Positions 1 to 6,012 of a stretch of 7,175 nt of DNA are shown here, piece by piece; the first letter of the stretch is position 1; every line of letters starts with the position of its first letter. A program made the position numbers and the translations under genes. The notes below the pieces were generated by a model, which saw only the letters and a program-made list of their open reading frames with translations, was not told the origin of the DNA and ran no database searches. The DNA is from Anaerobacillus sp. (GTDB taxonomy: Bacteria; Bacillota; Bacilli; Bacillales_H; Anaerobacillaceae), in the NCBI GenBank assembly GCA_007120055.1, contig SKOL01000422.1:1-7175 (forward strand), read 5' to 3'.

Positions 1-165
1 GCTCCGATTTTCGGGTCGAACGGAAGTATAATTGCTGGATTAACAATAGCAGGACCCAAGTTTAGAGTAAATATTAAACAAGAAAACATGATTACAGACT
101 TGTTGCTCGCTAAAGTAAACGAATTAAATGAAAAGCTGAAATTCACTGAAATTAATTACATTTAG
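1..165 (+). CDS. IclR-family transcriptional regulator, C-terminal end (partial)
   Basis: Frame 1 is open from the left edge to a TAG stop and gives the last 54 residues of a protein whose start lies outside the window. The segment APIFGSNGSIIAGLTIAGPK followed by FRVN closely matches the end of the IclR effector-binding domain, where family members read roughly APVFd..G.vvaalsvsGP..R. The remaining tail is a charged helix, as expected after that strand. IclR proteins are DNA-binding regulators, often of aromatic or small-acid catabolism, with an N-terminal winged helix (not visible here) and a C-terminal ligand domain. Only 35 nt separate the stop from the UbiD start and I see no terminator between them, so the regulator is probably co-transcribed with the catabolic genes and likely controls them. 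The family call is fairly safe; the effector is unknown. Confidence 0.8.
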   Translation, partial: APIFGSNGSIIAGLTIAGPKFRVNIKQENMITDLLLAKVNELNEKLKFTEINYI

Positions 166-184
166 TATCGAGAAATTGTTAATA

Positions 185-193
185 AAAGGAGTG
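185..193 (+). promoter_or_regulatory. Ribosome binding site deciding the GTG start of the UbiD gene
   Basis: AAAGGAGTG lies with its AGGAG core at 187-191, nine bases before the GTG at 201. The first in-frame ATG (residue 8, position 222) has no comparable site, so GTG is the preferred start. Confidence 0.75.
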
Positions 194-200
194 AACGTTA

Positions 201-1601
201 GTGAGCATATATGGTCAAGACATGAGATCCGCTCTGAAAACATTAAAAGAAAATAAGAGAATACTTAGTGTACAAGGTGAAGTTGACCCATACTTTGAGT
301 TAGCAGCAGTTCTCGCTCAAAAACCCGGGAGGTCAGCCGTCCTATTTGAAAACGTAAAAGGATACTCGATACCAGTTATCGGTGATTTAGTAGACCGAAA
401 AAATTTCGCCTTATCTTGCGGAATCGAAAATAGTATCGAAGCATCGTTACATCTAATTAATAAAGGGATCGAAAATCCTATTGCCTCAAAAGTAGTAGAT
501 CAGTCTCCTTGCCGGGAAGTTGTAATTACTGACGATATAGATATTATGAAACATATACCAGTAACAACTTTTTTTGAAAAAGAGGCTGGATATTATATAA
601 GTGCAGGACTTATTGTAGCAAAAGATCCAGAGACGAAGAAGAGAAATGTCTCTATGAACCGCCTATTGGTTCTTGGTCCTGACAAGTTAATGATAGGGAT
701 GTCTCCAAGCCATCATTTACATCGTTTACTAGAAAAAGCAACAGAACGTAACGAAAAGTTAGAAGTTTCCATTTCTCTAGGTAATCATCCTGCAACTTTA
801 GTAGCGGCAAATGCATATGTAGACCTTGGCTTTGATGAATTTGAAATTGCTGGTGGAATGTTTGGTGAAGCTCTAGAGCTTTCACCCGGTATTACGGTTG
901 ATGTAGAAGTACCTTCTGGTTCAGAAATTGTAATAGAGGCTGAATTTATACCTGGTGAACTTTATGAAGAAGGACTTGTATCAGAGTTTCATGGTATGTA
1001 TGTTGACTATGGGAAAAGTCCTATCTTAAAAGTAAAAGGGATCACTCATCGCAAGGACCCAATTTATCAGGTAATATTACCAGGCAGATTTTACGAGCAT
1101 TTTATTATTGGAGCGATGGCAATCGAAACAACAACATATCGCCATATTAAAGCGGCAGTCCCAAGAGTGAAAGAAGTATTTATTACTGAAGGTGGAATGG
1201 GCAGATCTCATTGTGTAGTAAGTCTAACAGGTCCGAGAGCTGGAGAAGGACAAAAAGCTGTCTTTGCTGCTTTTGCCCATTGTAACCTTATTAAACAAGT
1301 AACGGTAGTAAATGATGATATTAATATTGATGATGCCGTTGACGTTGAATGGGCTGTAGCAGCTCGAATGAAAGCACACAGAGATATTTTTATTATTCCT
1401 GGAGTAAGAACCGACCGTGCTGATGCGGTTGTTGAAAATGGTACAGTATCTAAAATTGGTATCATAGCTCTACGGGAAGATACTGCATTACCAAAGGCTG
1501 AGATCCCTAAAGATGTAATGGAAAAAGTAAAAATGGAATGGGCTAAATATAAGGTTCAGGAGGAAGCAGATTGTTTACCAATAACTGTGAAGCCAATTTG
1601 A
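201..1601 (+). CDS. UbiD-family prenylated-FMN-dependent (de)carboxylase
   Basis: This 466-residue protein is a full-length UbiD-family enzyme, similar in length to the non-oxidative hydroxyarylic acid decarboxylases. The family removes, or reversibly adds, a carboxylate on aromatic, heteroaromatic or alpha,beta-unsaturated acids using prenylated FMN. Compared with Aspergillus Fdc1, N149 and R154 (NVSMNR) align with the cofactor-binding Asn and catalytic Arg, H172 with the metal-ligand His, E213 or E215 (DEFEIAGG) with the metal Glu, and E257/E262 with the catalytic Glu pair at the correct five-residue spacing. The loop between those two Glu is GLVS rather than the common GPFG. The C-terminal part has the usual VVNDDINIDDAVDVEWAVAARM block. 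No UbiX flavin prenyltransferase is visible, so prFMN must come from elsewhere. Translation starts at GTG after a good Shine-Dalgarno; the 3' end overlaps the lyase gene. Family is near certain; substrate is unknown, and a role in ubiquinone synthesis is unlikely in this context. Confidence 0.93.
   Translation: MSIYGQDMRSALKTLKENKRILSVQGEVDPYFELAAVLAQKPGRSAVLFENVKGYSIPVIGDLVDRKNFALSCGIENSIEASLHLINKGIENPIASKVVDQSPCREVVITDDIDIMKHIPVTTFFEKEAGYYISAGLIVAKDPETKKRNVSMNRLLVLGPDKLMIGMSPSHHLHRLLEKATERNEKLEVSISLGNHPATLVAANAYVDLGFDEFEIAGGMFGEALELSPGITVDVEVPSGSEIVIEAEFIPGELYEEGLVSEFHGMYVDYGKSPILKVKGITHRKDPIYQVILPGRFYEHFIIGAMAIETTTYRHIKAAVPRVKEVFITEGGMGRSHCVVSLTGPRAGEGQKAVFAAFAHCNLIKQVTVVNDDINIDDAVDVEWAVAARMKAHRDIFIIPGVRTDRADAVVENGTVSKIGIIALREDTALPKAEIPKDVMEKVKMEWAKYKVQEEADCLPITVKPI
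1559..1563 (+). promoter_or_regulatory. Ribosome binding site inside the UbiD gene, for the lyase TTG start
   Basis: GGAGG sits seven bases upstream of the TTG at 1571, within the last codons of the UbiD gene. A second in-frame TTG at 1598 overlaps the UbiD stop (TTGA) but has only a weak purine stretch upstream, so 1571 is preferred. Either choice implies translational coupling of the two genes. Confidence 0.7.
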
Positions 1602-3124
1602 AACACGTTGTACTAACTGGAGAAAAGCTTTCGATCGAAGAGGTGATAAATGTAGCGATAAATAAAGTGAAGGTTTCCTTGGCTACAGGCATACTTGATA
1701 ATGTTATCCAAGAAAGAGAAATGTTAATTCAAATAACAGAAAGTAGCCCCCCTATCTATGGGGTGACAAGGGCAGTCGGGGCAAATAAAAACGTAGAAGT
1801 ACCAAAAGATTTAATATCAGAATATCAAACTCGAATACTATTAAGCCACTGTATCGGAATTGGTCCTTACTATTCTGAAGACATCGTAAGGGCTATTATG
1901 GTCACAAGAGCAAACTCATTAGCGAAAGGTGGTACAGGAGTACAGCCTGAAATACTTGAAATGTATGTAGATTTGCTAAACCATCAAATCCATCCTCTTA
2001 CCCCTTCTAGAAGCTCAATTGGCGCTAGCGACTTAGGTCCATTAGCAGAAATGGGGTTAACTTTTATTGGTAAGGGACGAGTGATTTATCAAGGAGAAAA
2101 AAAAGAGGCAAGTGAGGCTCTTTCACAAGCAGGATTAACTCCAATTACTCTTGGCCCGAAGGATGGACTAATTTTATGTAGTAATAACTCAGTTACTATT
2201 GGACACGGAACTTTAATACTTCATCGATTTGCATCTTTATTAGAACAGGCTGAGATGTCTTTTGCTTTGTCACTTGAGGCATTCTGTGGAAATGTGACTC
2301 CTTTACACTCAAAGCCAAATGAGCTTCGATGTCATCAAGGTCAATTAGAAACTACTGAAAACTTTGTATCATACTTAAAAGGAAGTTATTTATGGGATGA
2401 TAGTATTCAAAGGAGTGTACAGGACCCATTAAGTTATCGGACGGCAGTTCAAGTACATGGTGCTTGTAGAGATATTCTTAATTTTACAATAGAAGGTATG
2501 AATGTAGAACTTAATAGTGTTGGAGATAACCCGTTATTATTATCGGAAGAAGGTAGATTAATCTCCCATGGAAATTTCAACATTCAAACAATAGGTATGC
2601 GTTTTGATTTTCTTGGTATTCAGGCTTCCTCTTTGTCAAATATGATACAAAATCGAATACAAAGATTAATGACGCCTGAATTCAGTGGCCTACCTAAGTT
2701 TTTAACTTCTGATCCTGGACTTAGTAATGGATTTTCAACTTTACAAAAAACTTATACATCATTGGCAGCTGAAATAAGGCACTTAGCTAATCCAGGATGT
2801 TTAGATGCATTACCTGTCGCTAATAGTGTCGAGGATCACGGGTCTATGGCCCCATTCGTTATTCAAAAAACAGAAAAAATATTGGAAAACTTAGAGTATA
2901 TGGTAGGAATCGAGCTTATGGTATCAGCACAAGCGATAGATCTACGAGAACCTCCTAAGTTAGGTGAAGGAACACAAATTGCCTATAACAGTGTTAGAAA
3001 CATAGTTCCTAAACTCACATTTGACCGTGTACTTAGCAATGATATTGAAAAAGTGCGTAGCTTGGTAAAAAAAGCCGTTATTTCTAAAATGTTAAAAGAA
3101 ATTCAAAACTGTAAAATAACGTAA
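1571..3124 (+). CDS. Divergent histidine/phenylalanine ammonia-lyase family protein with altered MIO triad
   Basis: At 517 residues this matches the usual length of bacterial HutH. Family landmarks occur in order: LTGEKLSIEEV (15-25); Y63 of IYGV (catalytic Tyr53 in Pseudomonas HutH); S92-H93, the Ser-His pair typical of histidine lyases rather than PAL/TAL; RANSLAKGGTGV (113-124); GASDLGPLAEMG (151-162); QDPLSYR (284-290); GDNPL (318-322); GNF (334-336); and VEDHGSM (420-426) with the conserved Glu421. Canonical members form the electrophilic MIO cofactor from Ala-Ser-Gly in GASGDLAPL. Here one residue is missing and the triad reads Ala-Ser-Asp. In addition the NGT motif Asn aligns with Ser204, and the catalytic Tyr280 equivalent is Leu287. 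The frame is intact and the fold motifs persist, so this looks like a divergent subfamily, not decay. It may eliminate ammonia from an unusual amino acid, or may do something else without MIO. The start is TTG, inside the UbiD gene. Confidence 0.85.
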   Translation: MFTNNCEANLKHVVLTGEKLSIEEVINVAINKVKVSLATGILDNVIQEREMLIQITESSPPIYGVTRAVGANKNVEVPKDLISEYQTRILLSHCIGIGPYYSEDIVRAIMVTRANSLAKGGTGVQPEILEMYVDLLNHQIHPLTPSRSSIGASDLGPLAEMGLTFIGKGRVIYQGEKKEASEALSQAGLTPITLGPKDGLILCSNNSVTIGHGTLILHRFASLLEQAEMSFALSLEAFCGNVTPLHSKPNELRCHQGQLETTENFVSYLKGSYLWDDSIQRSVQDPLSYRTAVQVHGACRDILNFTIEGMNVELNSVGDNPLLLSEEGRLISHGNFNIQTIGMRFDFLGIQASSLSNMIQNRIQRLMTPEFSGLPKFLTSDPGLSNGFSTLQKTYTSLAAEIRHLANPGCLDALPVANSVEDHGSMAPFVIQKTEKILENLEYMVGIELMVSAQAIDLREPPKLGEGTQIAYNSVRNIVPKLTFDRVLSNDIEKVRSLVKKAVISKMLKEIQNCKIT

Positions 3125-3138
3125 AGTTAAAGCCGACT

Positions 3139-3143
3139 GGAGG
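3139..3143 (+). promoter_or_regulatory. Ribosome binding site of the SDR gene
   Basis: GGAGG lies eight bases before the ATG at 3152, in the 27-nt gap after the lyase stop. It supports that start and independent translation initiation. Confidence 0.75.
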
Positions 3144-3151
3144 TTTGCTAT

Positions 3152-3892
3152 ATGAAAATAAAAGATAAAGTAGCGATAGTCACTGGTGGTACAAACGGTA
3201 TTGGTAAAGCAACTGTAGAATTATTCATCAAAGAGGGAGCACATGTTGTTATTGCCGACTTGGATGATAATGGTGTTGAAATAGCTAATCAATTAACCAC
3301 AAATGAAGCTAAATGCCTTTTTATTCGAACTGATGTGACTAGTGAAGATGATGTTAGAGCACTTGTAAATGAAACAGTTACAACGTTTGGAAAGCTAGAC
3401 ATTATGTTTGCTAATGCTGGTATTGGCGAAGCCGCGATGGCACATGAAATGTCAATTTCTGACTGGCAGAGAGTCATTGATATTAACCTATCATCTGTAT
3501 TTATATCAAATAAAATCGCTATTGAAGCGATGCTTAAATCAGGTGGTGGATCGATTATTAATAACGGATCTGTATTAAGTTTTGTTGGTCAGCCGGCAGT
3601 TACAGCAAATGCTGCAGCTAAAGGAGGAGTTATAAATTTAACTAGAACGCTAGGTATTAACTATGCTAAAGAGGGAATTCGTGTGAATTCAGTCTGCCCT
3701 GGATATACACTAACACCGATTATTACATCTAAGCCTCAGGAATTTATTGATACTTTAGTATCAAGACATCCTATTGGTAGATTAGCAGACCCTGAAGAAA
3801 TTGCTAAGGCAGTACTATTTTTAGCTTGTGATGATTCTTCCTACGTCATAGGTTCTAATATTTTAGTAGATGGTGGATACACAGCACAATAA
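3152..3892 (+). CDS. Short-chain dehydrogenase/reductase (SDR) lacking the catalytic tyrosine
   Basis: This 246-residue protein has the length and Rossmann layout of a classical SDR: the TGGTNGIG nucleotide loop at 11-18, D36 at the end of strand 2 (which favours NAD(H) over NADP(H)), D61-V62 for adenine binding, ANAG at 87-90, N112 of the catalytic tetrad, S140, K157, the IRVNSVCPG block at 176-184 and a C-terminal SSYVIGSNILVDGGYTAQ. The classical active site is Asn-Ser-Tyr-Lys with YxxxK. Here that segment is NAAAK (153-157), so the catalytic Tyr is Asn. The spacing from S140 to N153 is 13, as in canonical enzymes, so this is a substitution and not a misalignment. Classical alcohol/ketone redox would be impaired; a different reaction such as dehydrogenation of a ring substrate, a non-redox step or a binding role is possible. 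It sits between the lyase and cyclase genes with 27-nt gaps and belongs to the same operon. Confidence 0.92.
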   Translation: MKIKDKVAIVTGGTNGIGKATVELFIKEGAHVVIADLDDNGVEIANQLTTNEAKCLFIRTDVTSEDDVRALVNETVTTFGKLDIMFANAGIGEAAMAHEMSISDWQRVIDINLSSVFISNKIAIEAMLKSGGGSIINNGSVLSFVGQPAVTANAAAKGGVINLTRTLGINYAKEGIRVNSVCPGYTLTPIITSKPQEFIDTLVSRHPIGRLADPEEIAKAVLFLACDDSSYVIGSNILVDGGYTAQ

Positions 3893-3906
3893 TAAATTTA
3901 TAAATT

Positions 3907-3911
3907 GGAGG
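3907..3911 (+). promoter_or_regulatory. Ribosome binding site deciding the ATG start of the cyclase gene
   Basis: GGAGG lies eight bases before the ATG at 3920. An in-frame TTG at 3905 overlaps this site and has no ribosome binding site of its own, so the longer protein is rejected. Confidence 0.8.
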
Positions 3912-3919
3912 TAATATAT

Positions 3920-4636
3920 ATGAAAGTAATAGACCTAAGTTTAACAATTGACCCAGAAACAAAATACCCAGGTTTCCCAAGGAGTAAAGTTTACGGAAAA
4001 CCCGAATCAAATAATGCAATACGAAAAGTTGCTTCTGTAGAAGAAAACCAAGTTTCATCACATGAAGTAGAATTATGTACACAACATTTTACTCACTATG
4101 ATGCACCTTCTCATTATGTCATTGGTGGTTTAAATAATGACGAAGTTCCATTGGATTGGTTGGTTGGAGAAGCGGTTGTGTTTGATATGATGCACAAAAA
4201 GGCAGGAGAAAGTGTGACTGCAGAAGACCTTGAAGCCACAGGTGTTCAAATGAAAGAGGGAGATATTGTCATTATTCGAACTGGCTGGGTTGACAAAATG
4301 TTCGGTACTTTTGAGTTTTGGGAAAATATGATTACCTTAACTCCAGGTGCTGGACAATGGTTAATGGACCGTGGAATTAAGTCATTAGTTCAGGATTTTA
4401 TGACATGTGATCACCCACTGTATCCACCAAAAGGGCGTGAGTGGGGTACGAAAGAGTGGTGTCCTAATCATCAATTATTTTTAGGGAATAATGTTTGCTT
4501 AATTGAGTGGTGCACTAATTTAGCAGAAATTAAAGAGGAAAGAGTAATCCTTTGTTGTGCTCCAATAAAGCTAAAAGGTACTGAAGGTGCTCCGTGTCGA
4601 GTTTTTGCAATCGAGGGACTTCTAAACATTAAATAA
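3920..4636 (+). CDS. Cyclase-family metal-dependent hydrolase (KynB / isatin hydrolase superfamily)
   Basis: The protein has 238 residues from the ATG at 3920. It starts MKVIDLSLTI, the usual opening strand (vyDLS.pi) of the cyclase family. Family members use a binuclear Zn or Mn centre to hydrolyse amides, lactams or lactones, as in kynurenine formamidase and isatin hydrolase. The signature HxGTHxDxPxH is present in modified form as QHFTHYDAPSH: H59, D61 and H65 fit the pattern, but the first His position is Gln55 with His56 next to it, and the Gly is Phe57. H184 and E196, spaced by 12 as in KynB, supply the distal ligands, and GAPCRVFAIEG closes the fold. In this operon ring opening of a lactam, imide or lactone formed upstream is a sensible role, followed by amide hydrolysis by the M20 enzyme. 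True kynurenine formamidase is less likely because no other kynurenine gene is present. Family call is strong; substrate is unknown. Confidence 0.9.
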   Translation: MKVIDLSLTIDPETKYPGFPRSKVYGKPESNNAIRKVASVEENQVSSHEVELCTQHFTHYDAPSHYVIGGLNNDEVPLDWLVGEAVVFDMMHKKAGESVTAEDLEATGVQMKEGDIVIIRTGWVDKMFGTFEFWENMITLTPGAGQWLMDRGIKSLVQDFMTCDHPLYPPKGREWGTKEWCPNHQLFLGNNVCLIEWCTNLAEIKEERVILCCAPIKLKGTEGAPCRVFAIEGLLNIK

Positions 4637-4646
4637 TAAACAGAAT

Positions 4647-4683
4647 ACAGTCACCAAAGTAATTAAATTATTTTGGTGATTGT
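4647..4683 (+). terminator. Long near-perfect hairpin between the cyclase and M20 genes (attenuator, terminator or operator)
   Basis: The two halves pair from 4647/4683 inward to 4664/4666 around a single central base at 4665, with only G-T wobbles at 4650/4680 and 4659/4671. The most stable block is CACCAAA with TTTGGTG. The tract after it (TTATATTTTAATAAG) is only moderately T-rich, so termination would be partial. This would lower expression of the M20-lysR pair relative to the first four genes. The symmetry could equally be a protein-binding site. No convincing sigma-A promoter is visible between it and the M20 gene. Confidence 0.65.
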
Positions 4684-4705
4684 TATATTTTAATAAGTTT
4701 AAATG

Positions 4706-4723
4706 AAGGAGGTATTAAGGAGG
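4706..4723 (+). promoter_or_regulatory. Tandem Shine-Dalgarno sequences before the M20 gene
   Basis: AAGGAGG occurs twice, at 4706-4712 and 4717-4723, in an 11-base near-repeat (AAGGAGGTATT then AAGGAGGAAAT). The proximal copy is only four bases from the ATG at 4728 and the distal copy fifteen, so neither is ideally placed. Their duplication may raise ribosome loading after the hairpin. Confidence 0.7.
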
Positions 4724-4727
4724 AAAT

Positions 4728-6008
4728 ATGAATACTATTTCGGTTAAGCCCAATGTAAAAAGAATTAAAAATGATATAGAATCATTAGCAGCACTTGTAG
4801 ATCAATCAAAGCCTGGATGGACTAGAAGGCCATTCACACCTTGGTACGATGAAAGCAGGCAATGGCTAAAAAATGAAATGTTATCTTGTGGGATGGAAGT
4901 ATCCTTAGATGCCAGTTCTAATCTTATTGGGAGAATTCCTGGAACTGAAAATAAATTCCCCCCAATCATGATTGGATCTCATACAGATACTGTTACTGGT
5001 GGGGGAAGATTTGATGGAATAATAGGGGTCCTAGCTGGTATAGAAATAGCTCGTAGATTAAAAGAAGAAAATATAAAATTAAAACATCCATTAGAAATTG
5101 TTGACTTTACAGCAGAAGAGCCAAGTGAATTTGGAATTTCAACGATTGGTAGTCGTGGAATGGTAAACAACTTGACGGAAGAAATGTTAGAAAGAACTGA
5201 CCCTTCTGGTCTTGTCTTAAATGAAGGAATTAGAAAAATTGGCGGAAGACCAGAACTAATTAAAGAACAAGCAAGACAAATTGGTGATATTAAATTGTAT
5301 TTGGAATTACACATTGAACAAGGGCCCGTTTTAGAGCAAACAAATAATAAACTTGGAGTTGTAATAGGGATAGTGGGTATTCAACGTTATCGTGTTACAG
5401 TTGAAGGGAAACCGAATCATGCAGGAACGACTCCAATGAATATGAGGCTAGATGCCTTAACTGGTGCTTCAGAGTTAATATTGGCTTTAGAATCAATTTG
5501 TAATGAAAAATATTCAGAAAAGGTTGTTGGTACTGTAGGAAAACTAAATGTTGAACCGAATGGCTCAAACGTTGTACCCGGAAAAGTGGTTTTTGAATTA
5601 GAAGTACGATCATTGGATACAACCTTATTAACAAATATTATTCAACAACTTAAAGTTCGAGCAGAAGAAATTCAGAATGCTAGAGGTTTGTCAATTGACT
5701 TTGATTGTTTATCTTTATCTGAATCTATTAATGTAAACAAAGATGTATTTGAAGTAATCCAAGCAAGTTGCGAACAAACATCAGACACTATTTCTCTCCC
5801 AAGTGGTGCAGGTCATGATGCCAATCAATTAGCGAAAATAGCTCCTATTGGAATGATTTTTGTACCAAGTAAAGATGGCAGAAGCCATTGCCCTGAAGAA
5901 TGGACTTCATATGAGGATGTTGCGATAGGAATTGAAGCTTTAGCACGTTCGATCATGGCTTTTGATGAAATCTCAATAAATAAAAAGGGAAATTCAGTAA
6001 AAAGGTGA
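4728..6008 (+). CDS. M20-family Zn-dependent amidohydrolase (AllC / N-carbamoyl-L-amino-acid hydrolase type)
   Basis: This 426-residue protein has the size and motif order of the allantoate amidohydrolase / N-carbamoyl-amino-acid hydrolase / beta-ureidopropionase group, which cleaves ureido or amide bonds with a bimetal centre. Visible motifs are GSHTDTV with H85, GGGRFDGIIGV with D96, FTAEEPSEF with E130 (base) and E131 (ligand), ELHIEQGPVLE with H195, and PSKDGRSHCPEEW with H387. The dimerisation/lid domain carries GKPNHAGTTPM (H231), GSNVVPG (279-285), EVRS (R294) and GAGHDA (360-365). All expected metal ligands are present, so the enzyme should be active. The ATG at 4728 is supported by AAGGAGG sites and leaves a normal N-terminus. 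It is followed after 4 nt by the LysR gene. Its likely job is to hydrolyse an N-carbamoyl, N-acyl or related amide product of the upstream ring-opening steps. Separating AllC from HyuC-like activity is not possible from sequence alone. Confidence 0.92.
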   Translation: MNTISVKPNVKRIKNDIESLAALVDQSKPGWTRRPFTPWYDESRQWLKNEMLSCGMEVSLDASSNLIGRIPGTENKFPPIMIGSHTDTVTGGGRFDGIIGVLAGIEIARRLKEENIKLKHPLEIVDFTAEEPSEFGISTIGSRGMVNNLTEEMLERTDPSGLVLNEGIRKIGGRPELIKEQARQIGDIKLYLELHIEQGPVLEQTNNKLGVVIGIVGIQRYRVTVEGKPNHAGTTPMNMRLDALTGASELILALESICNEKYSEKVVGTVGKLNVEPNGSNVVPGKVVFELEVRSLDTTLLTNIIQQLKVRAEEIQNARGLSIDFDCLSLSESINVNKDVFEVIQASCEQTSDTISLPSGAGHDANQLAKIAPIGMIFVPSKDGRSHCPEEWTSYEDVAIGIEALARSIMAFDEISINKKGNSVKR

Positions 6009-6012
6009 GGTT

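Noticed and set aside
201..1601. Calling the decarboxylase ubiD of ubiquinone synthesis
   Set aside because: Gram-positive Bacillota use menaquinone, and the operon context is catabolic, so only the family name is used.
2021..2032. Explaining the missing Gly in the MIO motif as a frameshift or decay
   Set aside because: The change is a whole codon, the frame stays open for 517 residues and downstream motifs are all present.
1571..3124. Annotating the lyase as hutH (histidine degradation)
   Set aside because: The Ser-His pair is HutH-like, but the MIO triad is altered and no hutU, hutI or hutG is present.
4703..4747. ATG at 4703 giving a 14-codon leader peptide overlapping the M20 start
   Set aside because: There is no ribosome binding site upstream of it, and its codons are made of the tandem Shine-Dalgarno repeats.
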